A DNA stretch of 22,778 nucleotides from JARDZI01 sp041639705 (GTDB lineage Bacteria > Bacillota > Clostridia > Clostridiales > Caloramatoraceae). The stretch spans positions 1 to 22,778 of the forward strand of contig JBEQBT010000018.1 of assembly GCA_041639705.1 (NCBI GenBank), given 5' to 3'. Shown here in pieces: positions 1 to 6,241 of this stretch. Numbering within the stretch: the first letter of the stretch is position 1; every line of letters starts with the position of its first letter. Made by a program: the position numbers and the translations under genes. The notes beneath the pieces were generated by a model. That model made no database searches, had not been told where the DNA came from, and worked only from the letters and a program-made list of their open reading frames with translations.

Positions 1-669
1 ACCATAGGCTTAGATAAGGGGTACAGATGTTTATTAGCAACAAGTGAAAACAAGTTCTATGGGGATAAGCTAAATGACTTTCTGTCAAAGGAAACTGAAA
101 GGTTAAACAGGGTAAATGCAGGGAGAAATAAGTTTTGGGCTTTGATGAAGAAGCATGAAAGGTCAGGCAATATTAAAAAAGTTGAAAACATAAGGAGGTT
201 CAATTTAGGAAGGATTAAATATAACAGAAAAAAGGCACAATTTGATGCACAAGTTAAGAGTTATATAAATAGGGAAATAAATAGATTTATAGCAGAGGAT
301 AATCCCACAGAAATAATACTTGAGGATCTTGATTTTATCAGTTGGAATAATAAATTTCCATCAAATATAAAAAGAAAATTATCAAGATGGATAAAAGGTT
401 ATGTAAAAGAGAGGCTATCCTATAAATGCAGCCTGAACAACATAGAACAATGCATTGTAAATGTAGCATACACATCGCAAGTATGTCATAAATGTGGAAG
501 CTTTGGTGTTAGAAACAATGAAATATTTACCTGTACCCATTGTGGAAAGATGAATGCGGATTATAACGCAAGTAAGAACATAGAGATGAGAAAGAATGAT
601 AAGGAGATATGTTTATATACTCCATACAGAAAAGTAAAAGAGATATTGAAAAGTAGATATACCGCATAA
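1..669 (+). CDS. tnpB: TnpB-family RNA-guided nuclease, 3' part (IS200/IS605 type)
   Basis: The reading frame is open from the first base of the window, so the 5' part of the gene lies to the left; an apparent TTG start at 142 is not the true start. About 222 C-terminal residues are present. All three RuvC catalytic acids are visible: Asp in GLDKGY (codon 13-15), Glu in ILEDLDF (codon 322-324) and Asp in DYNASKN (codon 559-561). A zinc ribbon lies between the last two, with CHKCG near 484-498 and CTHCG near 532-546. The family consists of transposon-encoded DNA nucleases guided by an RNA made from the element's own right end. No transposase tnpA is visible; it may lie to the left or be absent. 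Intact catalytic residues argue against a nuclease-dead repressor derivative. Confidence 0.9.
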   Translation, partial: TIGLDKGYRCLLATSENKFYGDKLNDFLSKETERLNRVNAGRNKFWALMKKHERSGNIKKVENIRRFNLGRIKYNRKKAQFDAQVKSYINREINRFIAEDNPTEIILEDLDFISWNNKFPSNIKRKLSRWIKGYVKERLSYKCSLNNIEQCIVNVAYTSQVCHKCGSFGVRNNEIFTCTHCGKMNADYNASKNIEMRKNDKEICLYTPYRKVKEILKSRYTA

Positions 670-677
670 AATAAAAC

Positions 678-744
678 TTTCTCCATCACAAGTATAACTA
701 GACTGTTTAAGAGGTTATGCTTTACCTTAAAGGGGGTGGAGAAA
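678..744 (+). ncRNA. Candidate omega-RNA scaffold / IS right-end hairpin
   Basis: Just after the tnpB stop the DNA can fold into nested stems. The outer arms are 678-687 and 735-744 (TTTCTCCATC with GGTGGAGAAA, one T-G pair). The inner arms are 690-698 and 714-722 (AAGTATAAC with GTTATGCTT, one G-U pair). In TnpB elements the guide-RNA scaffold overlaps the 3' end of tnpB and the transposon right end, and the guide is the flanking DNA just beyond it. The position and folding fit that model. The exact right-end boundary, probably between about 744 and 765, cannot be fixed without an empty site or related copies. Confidence 0.4.
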
Positions 745-858
745 ATATTTTATCAATCAAAGAACGGTTGTGGGAAGTACATAAGGATGATGTTTATTCA
801 ATGTACACTGGCTCAACCAAGACTTCGATGTAAGAGCGAATTGCAGATAAGCTTATAG

Positions 859-1506
859 AATTTTTTAGATTGTTTATATTATTTTATAGATTTATCTGAC
901 CAGGAAATGATGCTCTGGGCCATATCCTCCACAAGCTATGGTATTTGCTTTGTTCTCTTTGGAAATGTAAACAATATTACAAGGATGATAATGAATGGAG
1001 AGCTTGACACCTATCTGCTGCAGCCTAAGGATCCACTAGTTAATATGGTTTGCTCAAAAACAATATTATCTGCCCTGGGAGATGCATTATATGGAGTGAT
1101 TCTGTTTTTTATAATCAATGGATTTAATGTGCAAAGATTTTTATTATTCCTATTATTCTGCATTACAGGTGCCCTAATAATTGCATCAATACTGGTAACC
1201 ATACATGCACTTAGCTTCTACTCTGGCAATACAGAGGGCTTTGCACAGATGGTTATGGAATTTATTATTAGCTTTAGTATATATCCAGAAGGTATTTACA
1301 ATAATGCACTAAAAACTATTCTTTACACTGTTCTTCCTGTGGCATTTATTGTATACGTTCCTGCAAGGGTATTGGCACAGTTTTCTATGGTCCATTTAGC
1401 ATCTATTTTTGGCGTTGCAGTTTTGTGGATTATAATAGCTTATGCTGTATTTTACAGGGGATTAAAAAGATATGAATCCGGAAACCTGATCATAAGCAAG
1501 CTATAG
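859..1506 (+). pseudogene. ABC-2 type exporter permease, 5'-damaged
   Basis: The C-terminal roughly 200 residues are intact from Met at 907 and resemble ABC-2 permeases of the DUF990 (PF06182) type. These are membrane subunits of ATP-driven exporters, usually about 260 residues with six membrane spans. Visible features are LLQPKDPL after the first spans, several hydrophobic segments, and the C-terminal end RYESGNLIISKL. The same frame continues upstream to 859, where it meets an in-frame TAG (856-858). Further upstream in that frame, 775-855 encodes KYIRMMFIQ, which looks like the start of such a permease but lacks the expected first membrane span. The N-terminus therefore seems deleted or scrambled next to the IS right end. 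No ATPase partner is visible. A short functional protein from 907 is possible but unlikely. Confidence 0.65.
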
Positions 1507-1512
1507 AGTAGT

Positions 1513-1561
1513 GTGACAGCCACCTGAGAAGAGAATGCACGGAGGGCAGCCTCCGTGCATT
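1513..1561 (+). terminator. GTGACAGCCAC element, copy 1, with terminator-like hairpin
   Basis: A 12-bp perfect stem (AATGCACGGAGG at 1534-1545, CCTCCGTGCATT at 1550-1561) with a GCAG loop is followed by an AT-rich tail. It begins 7 bases after the permease stop. The 49-bp unit from GTGACAGCCACC to the end of the stem recurs at 3376-3424 with 45 of 49 identical bases. It is therefore both a dispersed repeat and a plausible intrinsic terminator. Confidence 0.7.
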
Positions 1562-1652
1562 ATTTATAAACTAGGTAATTCCATATTTCAAGAAAGTGAT
1601 TGTGCAAAATGTCCTTAGTAACTGCACATCTTGTGATTAGCTAGAATCTCCA

Positions 1653-1901
1653 TTATTCAGGAACTATTTTTTCATATATAATATTTGAGCTCCCGTCAAA
1701 ACCAGTTAAATTAATTGATTCGAAGCTTGATGTACCCTGATCCTAGACAAATAGAAACATATTATCATAAAGCTCTTTTCGTTCAAAGGTTTTAATTTGA
1801 CCATTTATCTTTATATCAAGTCTTATGGATTTAATATCAGGATCATTTGCAGTATCCACAGTTTTTATGACTGAAATACTGGTTTTGAAAAATGTTATCA
1901 T
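1653..1901 (-). pseudogene. Minus-strand remnant of an unrecognised protein gene
   Basis: Reading the minus strand from an ATG at 1901-1899 to a TAA at 1655-1653 gives about 82 codons. One in-frame TAG (complement of 1743-1745) interrupts it. Both sides of the stop read as ordinary protein, for example DIKSIRLDIKINGQIKTFER before it and SFESINLTGFDGSSNIIYEK after it. The stretch looks like the C-terminal beta-rich part of a secreted or lipoprotein-like hypothetical protein, broken by one nonsense mutation and probably truncated at its 5' end. I do not recognise the family. It fills most of the otherwise gene-free gap between the permease remnant and the toxin gene. Confidence 0.5.
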
Positions 1902-1910
1902 ATGATAACA
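1893..1910. promoter_or_regulatory. 18-bp perfect palindrome upstream of the toxin-antitoxin operon
   Basis: TGTTATCATATGATAACA reads identically on both strands. It lies immediately upstream of the -35 box of the toxin-antitoxin promoter, so it is a candidate regulator binding site, possibly for the MqsA-type antitoxin or another HTH protein. The sequence is AT-rich, but a perfect 18-bp palindrome is still notable. Confidence 0.45.
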
Positions 1911-1916
1911 ATAATA

Positions 1917-1957
1917 TTGAAAATAAGTATATTATGATATATAATTAGATATACTTA
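1917..1957 (+). promoter_or_regulatory. Toxin-antitoxin promoter with overlapping operator-like inverted repeat
   Basis: TTGAAA (1917-1922) and TATAAT (1940-1945) are separated by exactly 17 bases, close to the sigma-A consensus. A 9-bp inverted repeat (TAAGTATAT at 1924-1932, ATATACTTA at 1949-1957) brackets the -10 box and overlaps the expected transcription start near 1952. This fits autorepression by the downstream HTH-containing antitoxin, as is usual for type II toxin-antitoxin operons. Confidence 0.6.
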
Positions 1958-1976
1958 AATGAAAGGACTGGTTTTA

Positions 1977-2333
1977 TTGGATGCGAAAGCAACTGTGGAG
2001 GAAATAAATAATTATCTTACAGAAGTCAAGAACTTAATTGCTCAAGGAAGAGTTGACTTCATTCCAAGACCTAAAAACGACTTATCAATTTTAGGTTTAA
2101 CGATTCCACATGCTGTTGCGATAATAAGGGATTTAACCTATAAAAATTATTATGGAGGACCTAAAGAGGATGATAATCCAGCATATTTAGGATTTGTTTG
2201 GGAATTTGGAGACGATGTGATAAATTATCAAATATACATAAAATTGAAAAGAAAAGAAACAAGCAGGGGAAAATTGCTTTGTATAATGGGATTTCATAGA
2301 GCAGATTTTCCAATTACCTACACTTATAAATAG
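1977..2333 (+). CDS. mqsR: MqsR-family type II toxin (predicted mRNA interferase)
   Basis: A protein of about 118 residues resembling the Firmicutes branch of MqsR-like toxins. These are small RelE-fold ribonucleases that cut mRNA and arrest growth until neutralised by the antitoxin encoded next door. Family-like features are the start DAKATVEEINNYLTEVKNLI, the segment RVDFIPRPKNDLSILGLT, the segment LTYKNYYGGPKED, and the C-terminal ITYTYK. I prefer the TTG start at 1977. It is preceded by AAAGGA (1962-1967) at a spacing of 9, whereas the ATG at 1959 has no ribosome binding site and sits only a few bases after the predicted transcription start. The gene is 28 bases upstream of an MqsA-like antitoxin, the toxin-first order of mqsRA. 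I rely on motif recall, not a search. Confidence 0.72.
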   Translation: MDAKATVEEINNYLTEVKNLIAQGRVDFIPRPKNDLSILGLTIPHAVAIIRDLTYKNYYGGPKEDDNPAYLGFVWEFGDDVINYQIYIKLKRKETSRGKLLCIMGFHRADFPITYTYK

Positions 2334-2361
2334 ATATTTACTAAAAGGGGAGGGAAATGTA

Positions 2362-3363
2362 ATGTCAAAGGAATTGTTTTGTCATAATTGTGATGACTAT
2401 AAAGAAGTTGTTATTGTACAACAAAAAGAGATATATCCAGTAAAGGGAGAAAACATAGAGATAATAGCAAGTGTATGCAAATGTTCAAGCTGCGGCTCAG
2501 AATTATTTGATATGGAGCTTGATAAAAAAAATCTTGAGGATGCTTTCAATATATACAGAAAGAAAAGTGGACTCTTATCGCCTTTGGAAATTCAAAGGAT
2601 AAGAGAGATGTATGGACTTAGTCAACGATCCTTTTCTAAATTACTTAGGTGGGGAGATATAACCATGAACAGATATGAAACTGGGGCTATCCAGGATAAG
2701 CCTCATAATAATACTCTGTTGTTGTTAAAAAACCCCCATAATATGTTGGACATATTGAATAGTAATCCTGACACTTTAACATCTTCCAAGGAGAAAAAGC
2801 TAAGAGAACGAATAGAGGATTTATTGTCTGAAAAGGCTATAACAAAAATTGAAGAATCTATTTTTAATATTATTGACTCCAAGGAGGATATATTTACTGG
2901 GTTCAAAAGATTCGATTTTGAAAAGTTTAAGAGTTTGGTTTTGTACTTTTCACTTAATGAGGAGAAACTTTTTAAGACAAAATTAATGAAGCTTTTATGG
3001 TATGCAGATAATCTATACTTTAAAATGCAAACCAGATCTATTACTGGACTTCAATATGCAAGGCTTCCCAGAGGACCAGTAGTAGAAAAAAGAAATCTAT
3101 TGTTAGGGTTGCTGGAGGAACAAGATATTGTTCAACTGGTTGAGGATGATGAAACTGGTGGAGAATATCTAATACCTATGCTTAACTTGGAAGAAGTGGA
3201 ATTGGATAAGGAGGAACTTGATTTAGCAAAGCTTGTAAGCGAGAAGTTTAGACAATTTAACTGTAAAAGTATATCAAATTACTCCCACAGGGAAGTGGCA
3301 TGGAAGGAAGTTAAAACCGGAAGTTTGATGCCTTTTAGTTATGCAAAGTATATTGAAATATAG
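2362..3363 (+). CDS. mqsA: MqsA-type zinc-finger/HTH antitoxin fused to a SocA/Panacea (DUF4065) domain
   Basis: A 333-residue protein in three parts. Residues 1-45 carry a zinc-binding module with Cys7, Cys10, Cys41 and Cys44, spaced as in MqsA. Residues about 70-115 form a Cro/Xre-like helix-turn-helix (around GLSQRSFSKLLRWGDITMNR). Residues about 185-333 match the Panacea/DUF4065 antitoxin domain (around KTKLMKLLWYADNLYF and LQYARLPRGPV). E. coli MqsA is only about 131 residues, so the C-terminal domain is an addition. In related systems the Panacea domain neutralises varied toxins, while the HTH part represses the operon. A strong site, AAAAGGGGAGGG, precedes the ATG. Predicted role: bind and inactivate the toxin encoded at 1977-2333 and autorepress the promoter. 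Confidence 0.82.
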   Translation: MSKELFCHNCDDYKEVVIVQQKEIYPVKGENIEIIASVCKCSSCGSELFDMELDKKNLEDAFNIYRKKSGLLSPLEIQRIREMYGLSQRSFSKLLRWGDITMNRYETGAIQDKPHNNTLLLLKNPHNMLDILNSNPDTLTSSKEKKLRERIEDLLSEKAITKIEESIFNIIDSKEDIFTGFKRFDFEKFKSLVLYFSLNEEKLFKTKLMKLLWYADNLYFKMQTRSITGLQYARLPRGPVVEKRNLLLGLLEEQDIVQLVEDDETGGEYLIPMLNLEEVELDKEELDLAKLVSEKFRQFNCKSISNYSHREVAWKEVKTGSLMPFSYAKYIEI

Positions 3364-3375
3364 TAAGGTGGTAAA

Positions 3376-3424
3376 GTGACAGCCACCTGGGTCGAGAATG
3401 CACGGAGGGCAGTCTCCGTGCATT
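3376..3424 (+). terminator. GTGACAGCCAC element, copy 2, with terminator-like hairpin
   Basis: Second copy of the 49-bp element found at 1513-1561, differing at four bases. An 11-bp stem (AATGCACGGAG at 3397-3407, CTCCGTGCATT at 3414-3424) is followed by CTTTAAA. It starts 13 bases after the antitoxin stop codon, the same relation to a stop codon as copy 1, and probably terminates the toxin-antitoxin transcript. Confidence 0.7.
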
Positions 3425-3426
3425 CT

Positions 3427-3498
3427 TTAAACCTCAAGAAATTCCGAATATCTTTCTTTAAAAAGCCTAACCCAGACTTCGCTGATTAGCGCCTTGAA
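3427..3498 (-). pseudogene. Short minus-strand C-terminal gene remnant
   Basis: On the minus strand 23 codons ending in TAA read as ordinary protein (ALISEVWVRLFKERYSEFLE), with a stop just upstream in the same frame. It looks like the tail of a lost gene. The family is not recognised. The rest of the gap from 3499 to about 3760 holds no gene that I can support. Confidence 0.3.
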
Positions 3499-3760
3499 TT
3501 AATTATACGATAAAAGGATTGTGCATTTCTACAAACCTTGTACTTAGCAAGGGAAAATTATAAAAGTGTTGTGGGTGAGATGACAACCACCATAAATATA
3601 AAAAGTGATGAAAGGGTGAATAAAAAGGTCTTTAAAAATACCGGTGATTGGATTTGTATATATGATCACAAATAATCAATTATTTTTATTTGCATTCAAG
3701 AAGGGATTTAATGGAAAGTATCGAATAGAATTCGTAATATATCCATTTCTTTATGCTAGA

Positions 3761-3790
3761 TTGTAAAGACACCTTTTCTTCTTTTAATAT
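3761..3790 (+). promoter_or_regulatory. Possible promoter for the 3815 gene
   Basis: TTGTAA (3761-3766) and TAATAT (3785-3790) are separated by 18 bases, upstream of a good AGGAGG site. The region is AT-rich, so chance matches are easy. Confidence 0.35.
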
Positions 3791-3814
3791 ATAAAAATAG
3801 GAGGTAGAAAATAT

Positions 3815-4336
3815 ATGTTTAAAAATTCATTTACAAGCACTGAAGTAAGAAACTATGATCTACCAGATAATCTAAGGGGTAGAAATATTCATAGCAAGAT
3901 AATCCCTACAGTTTGTAACCTCGAAAATATGTTGGGCAAACTAATTGAGGTTCATGGTGATTTTGCACAGTTAAAGCCATGGGAAAAAAGAAGCTATAAT
4001 GCATACAGAATTAAAGAAATCAGCAGCAGAATACTCGATTCTCAGAGGTCGGAGTGGGGGAATATAATAAGAGAACACATTCTGATTGGAAGACCATCCG
4101 ACTTTGGAGCAAACTGCATAGATATATATTTAGTTGGATATGTTTCAAAAAAGTATGGTTCTGGCAAGGATAATTTTTTTAGATATATAAAAGATAATAA
4201 TATATCGGATAAAGCCAATTCTGCTCAGGCAATATGGCAGGTTGGAAAAGGAGATGGCTTATATCTGGGAATACTGAATAATGATGGTTCTATTAGGGAC
4301 TGGAATTTTATAAGAAAGTGGTTAGAAGGAAAATGA
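3815..4336 (+). CDS. Hypothetical protein, 173 residues
   Basis: A complete frame with a strong AGGAGG ribosome binding site (TAGGAGGTAG, about 3799-3808) before the ATG, so it is very probably translated. The product looks soluble, with no signal peptide or membrane segment. It is mixed in charge and rich in aromatic residues near the C-terminus (RDWNFIRKWLEGK). Segments such as LKPWEKRSYNAYRIKEI and IREHILIGRPSDFGANCIDI suggest a folded alpha/beta protein, but I do not recognise the family and assign no function. It stands alone, with degraded DNA on both sides, which fits an accessory gene. Confidence 0.65.
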   Translation: MFKNSFTSTEVRNYDLPDNLRGRNIHSKIIPTVCNLENMLGKLIEVHGDFAQLKPWEKRSYNAYRIKEISSRILDSQRSEWGNIIREHILIGRPSDFGANCIDIYLVGYVSKKYGSGKDNFFRYIKDNNISDKANSAQAIWQVGKGDGLYLGILNNDGSIRDWNFIRKWLEGK

Positions 4337-4419
4337 AGAACTATTAAGTCTAAAGGTTATAATAAGTAGGAAAGGTTTAGATTCAAGGAGCGGTGGGAAC
4401 GTTAGTATTACTATGTAGA

Positions 4420-4555
4420 AATGGACAAAAAACGGACAATTATTATGATATTGCAGAGCTAAAATTAGAAATAATAAGTTTAACCAAATAAACAAATAGA
4501 TTTGACAGCAAAAGAGTATCTAATTTGGCATAATGAGAATATGTATTTAGGATGA
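4420..4555 (+). pseudogene. Possible frameshifted gene fragment
   Basis: Two short frames read as protein and appear to continue one another across a frameshift. Bases 4420-4488 encode DNYYDIAELKLEIISLTK and stop at 4489. Bases 4499-4552, one frame over, encode DLTAKEYLIWHNENMYLG and stop at 4553. There is no start codon or ribosome binding site. This is weak evidence, but such a pair is typical of a decayed gene tail. Nothing else is supported between 4337 and 4628. Confidence 0.25.
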
Positions 4556-4628
4556 AACCAACTTCTATTCTATTAAAATATTACACTTGAAAATACAATA
4601 AAAAGAGGCGATCCAAATTAAAATAGGT

Positions 4629-4862
4629 ATGCGAAAACCCAGCATTAAAAAATCCATTTCAGCAAGAACAACAGGTAGAGCTAAGCGAGCAATAAAGAAA
4701 GCCATTATACCTGGCTACGGTAAAAAGGGCATGGGGTGGCTTACAAATCCTAAAAAAGCTGCTTATAATATGATCTATAGAAAAACTACATTTGGTGGAT
4801 TAAGTGGATGTTTGTTGCCAGTTTTGATGGGTATAGGTATTGGGTTGATGATATTACTATAA
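4629..4862 (+). CDS. Small basic protein with a C-terminal membrane segment
   Basis: A 77-residue protein. Residues 1-55 are strongly basic (KKSISARTTGRAKRAIKKA, then PGYGKKGMGW and NPKKAAYNMIYRKTT). Residues about 58-77 are hydrophobic (CLLPVLMGIGIGLMILL), suggesting a single tail anchor. The basic part, with the ARTTGRAKR, YGKKGMG and NPKKA segments, recalls a small conserved protein found in various Firmicutes and mobile elements, whose function I do not know. The ribosome binding site is weak: AGG lies directly at the ATG and AAAGAGGCGAT is about 20 bases away. Expression is therefore less certain than the conserved-looking composition. Confidence 0.6.
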   Translation: MRKPSIKKSISARTTGRAKRAIKKAIIPGYGKKGMGWLTNPKKAAYNMIYRKTTFGGLSGCLLPVLMGIGIGLMILL

Positions 4863-4970
4863 ATTATTGCAATAAAAACTGTTTTCTGAGGTGAAGTGGA
4901 TACTATTGTTGGGATTGGGGGAAGAACTAGATGTTTTTCCGTTGGTTGAGGATGAAATGGTGCATAAAAA

Positions 4971-4994
4971 ATAGGGTGTCACAAAACACCCTAT
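4971..4994 (-). terminator. Intrinsic terminator for the chemoreceptor gene
   Basis: A 9-bp stem (ATAGGGTGT at 4971-4979, ACACCCTAT at 4986-4994) with a 6-base loop. Read on the minus strand it is followed by a run of six T, a standard intrinsic terminator about 50 bases after the chemoreceptor stop. Confidence 0.75.
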
Positions 4995-5042
4995 AGTATG
5001 AATTCAGTTTCAATAAGTAATAAGTCATATGGCTGCCATTCA

Positions 5043-5870
5043 TTATAGCTCATCTGCCAGCTTTCCTAATAGCTTTGCAGTAGAATTTAGCTGTTCAATG
5101 GATGAAGCTATTTCTTGCAAAGCATTTGATTGCTTGTTTGATATACCATCAACATTTAATACTTTATCATTAATTTTTTTTATTGATGTTGAAATATTTT
5201 TGATAACATTTTCTATTTTGCTAATTGATTCATTAGATGAATTAGATAGCTTTCTAATCTCCTGTGCAACAACATTAAAGCCTCTTCCCGCTTCCCCTGC
5301 TCTTGCTGCTTCAATAGCTGCATTTAAGCCTAGAAGATTTGTTTGAGATGATACTCCCTTTATAAAATTTACAATATCATCTGTGTTATTAGCCATATTA
5401 TTAGCTGTATTTGCTTCCCCTAGTATTTCATTATTCCTATGGGCTAATTCCTGAACTCCAGAGGAAATTTGATTTATTACTGTTTCTATATGGGACAATG
5501 CTGTTATTAACTCATCTGTAATATTGGTTACAGCTTTCTTTTTTGAAAGGCTTTTCCCAATAGCTATTGAGCCTACAACAGTATGTCCATCTTTTATTGG
5601 AATCATATATGATTTAAAAGCTACCCCAAGGAAATCCTCTGGAATAATTTCTACTTTAATTTCTCCTAGCTCCATTGCTTTTTTTACAAAATTTCCTGCT
5701 ACTGATCCTACTTGTATTTTGCCATCTATTTCTTTACTACCCTGATAATATAATACTTTCTCTCTGTCAGTTAGCATTATTTCTATGTCACTATCAAAGA
5801 AAGTATCAATGAAAGGAATTGCATTATAAACACTTTTCAATATATCATTTCCAAAATCCTTTTCCAACAT
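5043..5870 (-). CDS. Soluble methyl-accepting chemotaxis protein
   Basis: A 275-residue cytoplasmic chemoreceptor with no membrane span. Residues 1 to about 110 form a PAS-like sensory region of unknown ligand. Residues about 115-275 form the coiled-coil signalling domain, with the conserved hairpin tip [18 protein letters not shown] (about 176-193) that contacts CheA and CheW, followed by [15 protein letters not shown]. The size and soluble layout resemble B. subtilis YfmS. AAGGGGG lies 7 bases before the ATG. The receptor presumably feeds into a chemotaxis array encoded elsewhere; nothing in the window identifies its stimulus. It is divergent from the LacI-type gene but separated by 371 bases, so a shared function with the sugar operon is not shown. 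Confidence 0.9.
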   Translation of the reverse strand: MLEKDFGNDILKSVYNAIPFIDTFFDSDIEIMLTDREKVLYYQGSKEIDGKIQVGSVAGNFVKKAMELGEIKVEIIPEDFLGVAFKSYMIPIKDGHTVVGSIAIGKSLSKKKAVTNITDELITALSHIETVINQISSGVQELAHRNNEILGEANTANNMANNTDDIVNFIKGVSSQTNLLGLNAAIEAARAGEAGRGFNVVAQEIRKLSNSSNESISKIENVIKNISTSIKKINDKVLNVDGISNKQSNALQEIASSIEQLNSTAKLLGKLADEL

Positions 5871-5952
5871 ACAAATCCCCCTTTTTTATGACTTATTATT
5901 CATATTAAGTTATATTATACATTAGAGGTTTGAGAAAATAAACAGTATAAAT

Positions 5953-6003
5953 GGTGAGGCATGTGAGAAGTGAATTTTTTTCTCTTCTCGCGTGCCTGTC
6001 ACC
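5953..6003. repeat. Imperfect inverted repeat carrying a GGTGACAG motif
   Basis: Arms 5953-5970 and 5984-6003 pair with a 2-base bulge and two G-U pairs around a T-rich loop. The right arm read on the minus strand begins GGTGACAGGCAC, close to the GGTGACAGCCAC start of the elements at 1513, 3376 and 18360. It lies between divergent genes and upstream of the 6034 promoter, so it is not an obvious terminator. It is more likely a member of the same palindromic repeat family. Confidence 0.5.
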
Positions 6004-6033
6004 TTGGGCTTTCAAAAATATCTTAAAAAAATA

Positions 6034-6062
6034 TTGACAAGAATATTATTCCAATATATCAT
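6034..6062 (+). promoter_or_regulatory. Promoter of the sugar operon (LacI-type gene)
   Basis: TTGACA (6034-6039) and TATCAT (6057-6062) are 17 bases apart. The predicted start near 6069 falls just before the first operator-like site (6075-6090), giving the usual geometry of repression by a LacI-family protein. Confidence 0.6.
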
Positions 6063-6074
6063 TAAATTAAGTAG

Positions 6075-6090
6075 TTGAAACGTTTAACCT
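6075..6090 (+). promoter_or_regulatory. LacI-type operator, site 1
   Basis: TTGAAACGTTTAACCT contains the core AAACGTTT, typical of LacI-family operators. It recurs almost exactly at 6211-6226. It lies just downstream of the predicted transcription start. Confidence 0.6.
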
Positions 6091-6210
6091 AAAACAGAGT
6101 AAATTCATTCACATATATTATTAGATATTGTGAAATAAGTGAATAATCTAAAGAAATGATATAAAAATACCTTAAAAATCTTATTATTTTGCTTAAATTC
6201 TACATAATAC

Positions 6211-6226
6211 TTGAAACGGTTAACTT
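6211..6226 (+). promoter_or_regulatory. LacI-type operator, site 2
   Basis: TTGAAACGGTTAACTT matches site 1 at 14 of 16 positions and abuts the ribosome binding site of the regulator gene. The two sites are 136 bases apart, about 13 helical turns, so one tetramer or two dimers could loop the leader. Autoregulation by the LacI-type protein is inferred. Confidence 0.6.
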
Positions 6227-6241
6227 AAAGGAGATGATACT

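Noticed and set aside
142..669. TnpB as a complete short protein starting at a TTG codon at 142
   Set aside because: The frame is open to base 1 and contains the RuvC-I aspartate motif GLDKGY before 142, so the gene continues left of the window.
1..669. Nuclease-dead TnpB-like repressor (TldR type)
   Set aside because: All three RuvC acidic residues are present in their usual motifs.
4891..4974. 28-codon GTG-started frame ending in MVHKK
   Set aside because: It reads as plausible protein but is too short to support, and it may only be a gene remnant before the chemoreceptor terminator.
5029..5346. 105-residue plus-strand ORF
   Set aside because: It is the antisense shadow of the chemoreceptor signalling domain.
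6075..6226. CcpA cre sites at 6075 and 6211
   Set aside because: The spacing between the GAAA and CG parts is one base shorter than the cre consensus, and two near-identical copies flank the leader of a LacI-type gene, so a cognate operator is the better reading.
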